20,960 nucleotides of DNA from DATDCY01 sp964513745 (GTDB lineage Bacteria; JAUVQV01; DATDCY01), in the NCBI GenBank assembly GCA_964513745.1, contig CAZEOK010000049.1, positions 1 to 20,960 on the forward strand, in the 5' to 3' direction. The notes under the pieces were generated by a model. That model had not been told where the DNA came from and did no database searches. It was given only the letters and a program-made list of their open reading frames with translations. The number at the start of each line of letters is the position of its first letter. The stretch's first letter is position 1. Below, in pieces: positions 7,307 through 12,825 of this stretch. A program made the translations under genes and the position numbers.

Positions 7307-9075
7307 TGCCGCTGGCCGTCTTTCTCGTTGCGTTCGCGTTGCGGCTGGTCCACGTCCACGCAATCCGCGACGCCCCGTTTTTCTCGACGCTGATCGTGGA
7401 CGCCGCCGCCTACGACGCGTGGGCGCGGCAGATTGCCGGCGGGGACTGGCGCGGCAGCGGCGTCTTTTACCAGGCGCCCCTCTACCCGTATTTTCTCGGT
7501 GCCCTCTACTCGTTGTTCGGCCGTGACCTGCTGCTGGTGCGCATCGTCCAGTCGTTGCTCGGCGCGCTCGGCTGCGCGTGGATTGCGCTGGCTGGCCGCG
7601 AATTCTTCTCCCGGCGCGCCGGCCTGGCCGCCGGCCTGCTGCTGGCGTGCTACCCGCCGGCGATCTTCTTCGACAGCTTGATTCAGAAGTCCGCGCTCGA
7701 TCTGTTCTTCCTGAGCCTGCTGCTGCTGTCCGCGGCGCAGGCCCGAAGCCGGCCGACACCCGTGCGCTGGGCCGGAGTGGGCCTGGCGCTCGGCGCGCTC
7801 ACGCTGACGCGCGAAAACGCCCTGCTGCTGGGGGCGGTTCTCGGGGCCTGGGTCGTCCTCGGCGACCGCCGTGCTCCGGAGCGGACACGGCTCGGCTGGG
7901 CCGCGGCCTTCCTGGGGGGGCTGTTGCTGATCCTCTCGCCCGTGGGCGTGCGCAATCTGGTTGCCGGCGGGGAGCTGACGTTCACGACCGCGCAGTTTGG
8001 CCCGAACCTGTTCATCGGCAACAGCGAGACGGCCGATGGCGGCTACGTGCCCCTGCGCTGGTCGCACGCCGGCCCGGAGTTCGAGCGCCGCGATGCCACC
8101 GACCTGGCCGAGGCTGCCCTCGGCCGGACGCTCTCGCCGGGCGAGGTCTCGCGCTACTGGGCCGTCCGTGCGCTGGGGTTCGTTCGCGAGCATCCCGGGC
8201 GCTGGCTGCGGCTGATGCTCAGGAAGTGGATGATGGTCTGGAACGATGCCGAGATCTCGGATGCCGACGATCTCGAGACCCACCGCAGTTACTCGCCGTT
8301 GCTCGCCGCCCTCGGTGCCGTCTGGCGTTTTGGCGTGCTCTGCCCGCTGGCGGTTCTCGGCATCGGTCTGACCTGGGGGCAGCGTGGCCGGCTCTGGCTG
8401 CTGTACGCCTCCCTGCTGACCTTCGCGGCGTCCACGGCCCTTTTTTATGTCTTTGCGCGCTACCGCTACCCGCTGGTGCCGCTGCTGGCCCTGTTTGCCG
8501 GAGCGGCTGTTGCACAGATCAGCCGGCGGGAGGCCTCGCCCCGTCGCCTGCTCGTGCCGGCGGCCCTGGCCCTGAGCGCAGCCCTGGCGGCGAACTGGCC
8601 GCTCGTCGATCTTGTCGCGCAACGGGCCGTGGCTCAATTCAACCTCGGCACCATGTTCCAGACGCAGCGCAGATACGAGGAGGCGCTGCGTCACCTGGAC
8701 GAGGCGGTGCGGATCAGGCCGCGCTATGCGCAGGCGCACGTGAACATCGGAGCGACCCAGGAGGCCCTGGGGCGTCGGGAACTCGCCGAAACCAGCTTCA
8801 GACGTGCGCTGGCGATCCGGCCGGATTTTGCCGACGCGCGCTACAATCTCGCCGGATCGCTGTACAAGCAGGAGCGTTTCGCCGAGGCCGCCGCGGCTTA
8901 CAGGGACTATCTGCGGCTCGAGCCTGCCGACCCGATGGCCCATCTTTTCGCGGGCATCGCGCTGGTGCGTTCCGGCCGTGGGGCTGCGGCCGAGCGCCAC
9001 CTGAGGGAGGCCGTCCGTCTGCAGCCCGGACTTGCGGGCGCTGCGCAGCCCTGGCTGGGCCCGGCGACGAAGTGA
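7303..9075 (+). CDS. GT39/ArnT-like membrane glycosyltransferase fused to C-terminal TPR repeats
   Basis: A 590-residue protein. Residues 1 to about 435 form a polytopic membrane domain of the dolichyl-phosphate-mannose transferase/ArnT type. The first loop contains DAAAYDAWARQIAGGDW and FYQAPLYPYFLGALY, which carry the family's early acidic residue and PLYPY signature, and about ten hydrophobic helices follow. The last 140 or so residues comprise four TPR units, each ending in a proline-containing turn (VRIRP, LAIRP, LRLEP, VRLQP). Such enzymes use polyprenyl-phosphate sugars to modify lipids or proteins on the outer face of the inner membrane, and the TPRs may recruit a partner. The ATG at 7303 overlaps the HAD stop; a second ATG at 7306 is equally possible. 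It ends 43 nt from the convergent CDF gene. Confidence 0.85.
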   Translation: MMPLAVFLVAFALRLVHVHAIRDAPFFSTLIVDAAAYDAWARQIAGGDWRGSGVFYQAPLYPYFLGALYSLFGRDLLLVRIVQSLLGALGCAWIALAGREFFSRRAGLAAGLLLACYPPAIFFDSLIQKSALDLFFLSLLLLSAAQARSRPTPVRWAGVGLALGALTLTRENALLLGAVLGAWVVLGDRRAPERTRLGWAAAFLGGLLLILSPVGVRNLVAGGELTFTTAQFGPNLFIGNSETADGGYVPLRWSHAGPEFERRDATDLAEAALGRTLSPGEVSRYWAVRALGFVREHPGRWLRLMLRKWMMVWNDAEISDADDLETHRSYSPLLAALGAVWRFGVLCPLAVLGIGLTWGQRGRLWLLYASLLTFAASTALFYVFARYRYPLVPLLALFAGAAVAQISRREASPRRLLVPAALALSAALAANWPLVDLVAQRAVAQFNLGTMFQTQRRYEEALRHLDEAVRIRPRYAQAHVNIGATQEALGRRELAETSFRRALAIRPDFADARYNLAGSLYKQERFAEAAAAYRDYLRLEPADPMAHLFAGIALVRSGRGAAAERHLREAVRLQPGLAGAAQPWLGPATK

Positions 9076-9098
9076 CGGGGCGAGCGGAATGCCGCGGA

Positions 9099-9118
9099 CG
9101 GGCCTTTTCAGCAGCCCG
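9099..9118. terminator. Weak hairpin between convergent genes
   Basis: CGGGC (9099-9103) and GCCCG (9114-9118) form a 5-bp stem with a 10-nt loop containing CTTTT. It lies between the stops of the glycosyltransferase gene and the CDF gene. The short stem and absence of a following T-run make it a weak terminator candidate. Confidence 0.2.
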
Positions 9119-10120
9119 CTAGATTCTCGCTGTGCGCTCCTCCCCGGGATGCACCGGAGTGCAGAAGGGACCGTCCGTCGCGCAGCCGCGGCATTCGGAC
9201 TGCAACGTCGTGTGGGTGATGCCGAAGCGCTCGTGCAGCAGCGCATTGACGTCGTCGAGCACGGCTTGCGCGTCGCGGCCGGCGATCCCGTCGACGACCA
9301 GGTGCGCCGAAAGCGCCCGGATGTGCGAGCAGAGGCTCCAGATGTGCACGCGGTGCAGGTCGGCAACCCCCGGCACGGCGAGGACGGCGGCTGCGACCCC
9401 CTCGACGGTCAGCCCGACCGGGACGCCCTCCATGAGCACGTGGAGCGACTCCCGAACGAGCCGTCCGGACCCCCAGAGCAGCAGCAGGCCGATCGTGAAG
9501 CCGAGGATCGGGTCGATGAGTGTCCAGCCGGTGGCCCAGATCACCGCGCCGCCGGCGATCACCGCCGCCGAGGCCAGCAGGTCGCCAATCACGTGCAGGT
9601 AGGCGCCGCGCACGTTGAGGTCGTCGTGGTGGTGCCCGTGCAGAAGTCGCGCTACGATTGCGTTCGCGACCAGCCCCGCCGCGGCGACGGCCATCATCCC
9701 GACAACGCGGATCTCGCGCGGATGGGAGAGCCGTTCCCAGGCTTCGAAGAAGATCCAGAGGGCGACGATGCCAACCGTGAGCCCGTTGGCCAGGGCCGCG
9801 ATGATCTCGCCCCGATGCAGCCCGTAGGAGTGGCGGTCGCTTGCCGGCCGTGCCGAGAGCACGATCGCCGCGTAGGAAAGGCCGAGGGCGGTCGCGTCGA
9901 ACAGGACATGGAGCGAGTCGGAGAGCAGCGCCAGGGAGGAGGTCCAGACGCCGCCGGCCAGCTCGATGACGAACACCGCCAACGTCAACGGGATGGCCAG
10001 CCGCAGCCGGGAGGCCGGGCTGCCGTCACCATGGCCGTGGTCGTGGCCGGCAGCGCACGGGTGTCCGGCGTGGTCGTGAAGGCAGCGCTCGTGGTCGCGC
10101 GTAAGCCCGGGGGTGTCCAT
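9119..10120 (-). CDS. Cation diffusion facilitator (CzcD/ZitB-like) metal/proton antiporter
   Basis: A 333-residue inner-membrane exporter. The N-terminus is rich in His and Cys (residues 10-30, including HDHGHGDG). Six hydrophobic helices follow. The metal-site residues are H71-x3-D75 in helix two and H176-x3-D180 in helix five, the HD/HD arrangement expected for Zn-type transporters. YGLHRGE at 99-105 is the family signature before helix three, and HGHHHDD at 161-167 is the His-rich loop before helix five. The C-terminal cytoplasmic domain has VHIWSL. An extra tail has three cysteines (ECRGCATDGPFC). The ATG at 10120 is chosen: the longer reading frame begins at the TTG that forms part of a TTGACA element, so those 12 codons are promoter rather than protein. 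Zn2+ is the likely substrate; Cd2+, Co2+ or Ni2+ are possible. Confidence 0.9.
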   Translation of the reverse strand: MDTPGLTRDHERCLHDHAGHPCAAGHDHGHGDGSPASRLRLAIPLTLAVFVIELAGGVWTSSLALLSDSLHVLFDATALGLSYAAIVLSARPASDRHSYGLHRGEIIAALANGLTVGIVALWIFFEAWERLSHPREIRVVGMMAVAAAGLVANAIVARLLHGHHHDDLNVRGAYLHVIGDLLASAAVIAGGAVIWATGWTLIDPILGFTIGLLLLWGSGRLVRESLHVLMEGVPVGLTVEGVAAAVLAVPGVADLHRVHIWSLCSHIRALSAHLVVDGIAGRDAQAVLDDVNALLHERFGITHTTLQSECRGCATDGPFCTPVHPGEERTARI

Positions 10121-10126
10121 GACGGT

Positions 10127-10156
10127 ACCCTGCACCGGTCCCGGCGGCGCTGTCAA
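10127..10156 (-). promoter_or_regulatory. Possible promoter for the CDF gene
   Basis: On the minus strand there is a perfect TTGACA (10151-10156), an 18-bp spacer and CAGGGT 6 nt before the ATG at 10120. The -10 match is poor, and the AGGG in it could instead act as a ribosome site with a 7-nt spacer. The -35 is convincing; the rest is tentative. Confidence 0.35.
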
Positions 10157-10201
10157 CCGGCGGTGACGCCCGTCACGTCGACGCGCGCCGCCGATTGCAT
10201 A

Positions 10202-10325
10202 GCAGGCTGCTGAAAAAGCCCATCTGCTGCGTTACGCTCACCCCTCGTCACAGCGGCGTGCACCGGCACGCCTCATTCCTCGGGTTTTCGCAGGCCTTGC
10301 ATCCGGAGCTTTTTGATCAGCCTGC
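10202..10325. repeat. 124-bp hairpin-forming interspersed repeat (REP/MITE-like)
   Basis: The ends are imperfect inverted repeats: GCAGGCTGCTGAAAAAGC on the left (10202-10219) and GCTTTTTGATCAGCCTGC on the right (10308-10325). The exact centre (10263.5) coincides with a perfect 7-bp stem GGCGTGC/GCACGCC with loop ACCG (10255-10272), so the whole unit can fold into one long imperfect hairpin. It contains no gene. It resembles, from memory, a non-coding repeat common in deltaproteobacterial genomes. It lies between the divergent CDF and Tat-lipoprotein genes. Confidence 0.7.
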
Positions 10326-10335
10326 CCGTTTCGAG

Positions 10336-10350
10336 TTTTTCAGCAGCCTG
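10336..10350 (-). repeat. Extra right-hand terminus of the hairpin repeat
   Basis: TTTTTCAGCAGCCTG is the perfect 15-bp inverted copy of the repeat's left end (10203-10217), a better match than the internal right end at 10308-10325. It indicates a nested or partially duplicated repeat, or a larger element spanning 10203-10350. It ends 1 nt before the -10 box of the next gene. Confidence 0.65.
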
Positions 10351-10351
10351 A

Positions 10352-10357
10352 TAGAAT
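10352..10357 (+). promoter_or_regulatory. -10 box TAGAAT for the Tat-lipoprotein gene
   Basis: TAGAAT matches TATAAT at five of six positions. It is followed by 7 nt and the ATG at 10365, and starts 2 nt beyond the repeat terminus. With a 17-bp spacer the -35 position (10329-10334, TTTCGA) falls between the two repeat ends and is a poor match. Confidence 0.5.
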
Positions 10358-10364
10358 ACCGCGA

Positions 10365-11207
10365 ATGGATCGCAGGGAATTTCTCAAGAGGGCCGCGATC
10401 GCGGCGGCCGGGACGGCGTTGGCGGGATGCAGCACCGACTTGCTCAACCTGCTCAATCATGGGGAGGAGCAGCTCTGGGGGTTGAACGTGCACCCCTTTC
10501 CCGACGAGCTCGGCAGCGCCCAGATCGAGGCCCTGCAGCAGCTCGGTGTCCAGAGGGTCCGCATGACCCTCGGCCTCCACAGCGATCTGGCGGGACCGTA
10601 CCTGAGCGCTTTCAACGCGGAGTACATCGGGCTCGTCAGTGATTACGACGACCCGATTCCCGACCCGTCGGAGTGGCCGGACCTGGTGCAACAGGCGGTC
10701 GAGCGCGCGCCGGGGTTGTTCTGCTACGAGATTCTCAACGAGCCCGTCGTCCTGTCGGCGTCGGACTATGTCGAGCAATACCTGAAACCCGCCTACGAGA
10801 CCATCAAGGGGATCAACCCGGCCTACCGCGTGGCCGCGGCCGCCCCGACCGGCACCTCCGGAGGGCTGACCTACTTCTATCAGATGACCGACGCGGGGGC
10901 CGACAGCTGGTGCGATTACCGCGCCGCGCACCTCTATAGCGACGATCCCGAGGGGTACCTCGCCGGGACCAACCGGCAGATTCTGGTCACGGAGTCCGGA
11001 GTGCAGGATCCCGCCCTCCACAAGGACTGGTGGGCCAACACGATGACGCACATCTCCGGCGTGCTCGAGACCGATCGGGTCTATTTCTATACGCTGGCCG
11101 ACTCCGAGGATTCGGGATGGGCGCTGATCTCGCAGAATTCGCGGCCGGGCGCGATCAACGTGCTCAGCCCGCTCTACGAGTACATCAAGTCGAAATACGG
11201 GGGGTGA
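10365..11207 (+). CDS. Tat-type lipoprotein with clan GH-A-like glycosidase active-site motifs
   Basis: A 280-residue exported protein. The N-terminus DRREFLKRAAIAAAG is a twin-arginine signal and ends in a lipobox LAGC with Cys22, so a Tat-exported lipoprotein is likely. The rest looks like a TIM-barrel hydrolase: the acid/base-type motif YEILNEP has Glu126 after Asn125, and a strand-end glutamate in ILVTESG (Glu210) sits where the nucleophile is expected in clan GH-A. Tyr, Trp and His residues typical of sugar-binding clefts are frequent. At about 258 residues after the signal it is short for the clan, and I cannot assign a GH number. The ATG lies 7 nt after TAGAAT with no Shine-Dalgarno site. 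The stop is 9 nt from the convergent M23 gene's stop. Confidence 0.72.
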   Translation: MDRREFLKRAAIAAAGTALAGCSTDLLNLLNHGEEQLWGLNVHPFPDELGSAQIEALQQLGVQRVRMTLGLHSDLAGPYLSAFNAEYIGLVSDYDDPIPDPSEWPDLVQQAVERAPGLFCYEILNEPVVLSASDYVEQYLKPAYETIKGINPAYRVAAAAPTGTSGGLTYFYQMTDAGADSWCDYRAAHLYSDDPEGYLAGTNRQILVTESGVQDPALHKDWWANTMTHISGVLETDRVYFYTLADSEDSGWALISQNSRPGAINVLSPLYEYIKSKYGG

Positions 11208-11216
11208 CGCGCGGCG

Positions 11217-12530
11217 CTAGCGCGCCGAGGCGAGATTGGCCAGCGGCGTGAAGGCCTGCCCGTCGAGCCAGGTGCGGTATTCCGCGAAGCTCGCCGCGTA
11301 CTGCTCCGGAAGCCGCTCGGCGCGGGGGAAGGCTTCCTTCACCGGATTAACCCACGTCCCGCCGCGGCGCACGCGGTAGTCCAGGTGCGGGCCGGTCGCG
11401 AGGCCGGTCGAGCCGACGTAGCCGATCACTTCCTTTTGCTGCACGCGGTCGCCGAGCTTGAGCCCGGCGGCGAATCGCGAGAGGTGCAGGTAGTGGGTCT
11501 CGTAGCCGCTGCCGTGGCGCAGCGCGATCCGGTTGCCGCCCGCCTCGTCACGGTCGCGCGCGATGACAATCCCGTCCGCGGGAGCCCAGACCGGGGTGCC
11601 TTCCGGCGCCGCGAAGTCCACCCCGAGGTGGGGCCGCACCTTGTTCAGGATCGGGTGCAGCCGCGCTCCGGAGAATCCGCTGCTGATCCTGGTGTAGGAG
11701 ATCGGTGAGCGCAGGAAAGAGGCGCGCACCGAGCGACCGTCGGCAGTGTAATACTCGCCGCGGGCGTCCGGCCACGGGAAGAAGTAGGTCTGGTGCATTC
11801 CGTCGTCCTGGCGGTATTCGGCGGCGAGGATGCGCCCGTACTGCACGAAGCGCCGGTCGCGGTAGACTTTCTCCACGACCACGCGGAAGGAGTCGCCGGG
11901 CTGCAACTCGTGGGCGAAGTCGATGTCCCAGGCGAACAATTCCGCGAAGGCCAGGGTCAGCGCGTCGCTCTCGCCGGCGCGGTCCATCGCCTCGAAGAGC
12001 GAGCTGCGGATGTTCCCCCGGACTTCGACGACGCGATTCTCCGCCGGGAGTGCCGCCAGCTCGGTTTCCCAGCCGCCGGGCGTCGAGCGCAGCACAAGGG
12101 CCTCCAGCGGGCTTTTCTCGTAGGTCAGGCTCACGAGGTCGCCGCCGGGGTCGAGAACGACGGTGAATCGGTCGCCGGCTCGCAGGCGCCTGAAGTCCAG
12201 CGCGGGTGTGAGGTGAGCGACGACGCGCGGGATGATCCGGGTGTCGAGCCCCGCGAGGGCAAGGTTCTCGGCGAAGCCAACGCCCGCGCGGATGACGCCG
12301 CGGAGCGTGCGCTCGTCGGTTGGCAAAGCGGCTGGCTGGCTTGCGGGAGCCCCGGTGGCCCCGGCGGCCGGTTCCCCGCTGCGCGCGTTGTCGCTCGACA
12401 GGTCCGGCAGCGAGCCCCGGGCCGCGGCCAGCAGCGTGACGCACGCGCTCCAGAAGACAAGGTCCCGCCCTCGCCGCCAGAGGCGGGCGCGCAGGCCATC
12501 GCCGGGCCGGGACAGCGGCAGCAGTGACAT
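11217..12530 (-). CDS. M23-family (LytM/LysM-like) cell-wall peptidase, membrane-anchored
   Basis: A 437-residue protein. A hydrophobic segment at about 24-37 acts as signal or anchor. A Pro/Ala-rich linker, a central domain related to the OapA/LysM-like region (DFRRLRAGDRFTVVLD; ELQPGDSFRVVVEK) and a C-terminal M23 domain follow. The M23 motifs are HPILNKVRPHLGVDFAAP, with the first His and Asp zinc ligands, and GPHLDYRV where most members have H-x-H. The second His is replaced by Asp, a variation I recall in part of the family but which touches a zinc ligand. It probably cleaves peptidoglycan cross-links in the periplasm. The ATG at 12530 was chosen because a TTGACA-N18-TACATT promoter lies just upstream; longer upstream frames run into intergenic DNA. 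Confidence 0.9.
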   Translation of the reverse strand: MSLLPLSRPGDGLRARLWRRGRDLVFWSACVTLLAAARGSLPDLSSDNARSGEPAAGATGAPASQPAALPTDERTLRGVIRAGVGFAENLALAGLDTRIIPRVVAHLTPALDFRRLRAGDRFTVVLDPGGDLVSLTYEKSPLEALVLRSTPGGWETELAALPAENRVVEVRGNIRSSLFEAMDRAGESDALTLAFAELFAWDIDFAHELQPGDSFRVVVEKVYRDRRFVQYGRILAAEYRQDDGMHQTYFFPWPDARGEYYTADGRSVRASFLRSPISYTRISSGFSGARLHPILNKVRPHLGVDFAAPEGTPVWAPADGIVIARDRDEAGGNRIALRHGSGYETHYLHLSRFAAGLKLGDRVQQKEVIGYVGSTGLATGPHLDYRVRRGGTWVNPVKEAFPRAERLPEQYAASFAEYRTWLDGQAFTPLANLASAR

Positions 12531-12538
12531 GGTCCGGA

Positions 12539-12568
12539 AATGTACGAAAGTCGGGATTTGTCTGTCAA
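12539..12568 (-). promoter_or_regulatory. Sigma-70-type promoter for the M23 peptidase gene
   Basis: On the minus strand there is a perfect TTGACA (12563-12568), an 18-bp spacer and TACATT (12539-12544). The ATG follows 8 nt after the -10 box, so the predicted transcript starts within about one or two bases of the start codon. Confidence 0.65.
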
Positions 12569-12634
12569 TGACATTTGTCACACCTAAATCCATCCGCGCG
12601 TAAGAGGAGGCGAGCAGGAACCGCTGGCGACGAG

Positions 12635-12651
12635 ACCGCAAGAATTGCGGT
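12635..12651. other. 7-bp hairpin in the priA-M23 intergenic region
   Basis: ACCGCAA and TTGCGGT are perfect inverted copies separated by GAA. No T-run follows on either strand. It could be a regulatory site or part of transcription termination after priA; its role is unknown. Confidence 0.3.
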
Positions 12652-12684
12652 GCATTGCTCGTACAACACACAGCGAGGGAACTC

Positions 12685-12825
12685 ATGGAACTCGTGATGA
12701 AACGAATTCCGATCGCCGGGCAGAAGAACCTCAAAATCAAGGCCTGGAGACATTTGCTCTCACATGGTTCCGCGCGTACGCGCGGAACGGTAAGGTGCCG
12801 CCTTACATCAGGTTCAGCGGGCTGA
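12685..12825 (+). CDS. Possible small protein of 46 residues
   Basis: ATG at 12685 with GAGGGA 5 nt upstream, reading MELVMKRIPIAGQKNLKIKA and on to a stop at 12823-12825. It is basic, has no recognisable domain, runs through the palindrome at 12767-12788 and overlaps the priA 3' end antisense. No clear promoter is visible. Only the ribosome site supports it. Confidence 0.2.
   Translation: MELVMKRIPIAGQKNLKIKAWRHLLSHGSARTRGTVRCRLTSGSAG
12767..12788. terminator. Perfect 22-bp palindrome after priA, probable terminator hairpin
   Basis: GTTCCGCGCG-TA-CGCGCGGAAC is a perfect palindrome starting 15 nt past the priA stop codon. The GC-rich stem is strong but no T-run follows on the minus strand, so an intrinsic terminator of the usual kind is not proven. 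It could also bind a dimeric protein. Confidence 0.45.
12790..12806. terminator. Small hairpin overlapping the priA stop codon
   Basis: GTAAGG and CCTTAC pair across a 5-nt loop and include the priA stop (12803-12805). Together with the adjacent 22-bp palindrome this makes two tandem hairpins at the end of priA. Confidence 0.3.

Noticed and set aside
9101..9118. Possible remnant of the 124-bp repeat terminus (TTTTCAGCAGCCCGC)
   Set aside because: The match to the terminus TTTTTCAGCAGCCTGC is suggestive, but only about 14 bases agree and no partner end is nearby.
7132..9366. 744-codon open frame antisense to the glycosyltransferase
   Set aside because: Composition is Gln/Arg/Gly-rich without motifs, and it spans two genes of other frames including the CDF gene end; high G+C explains its length.
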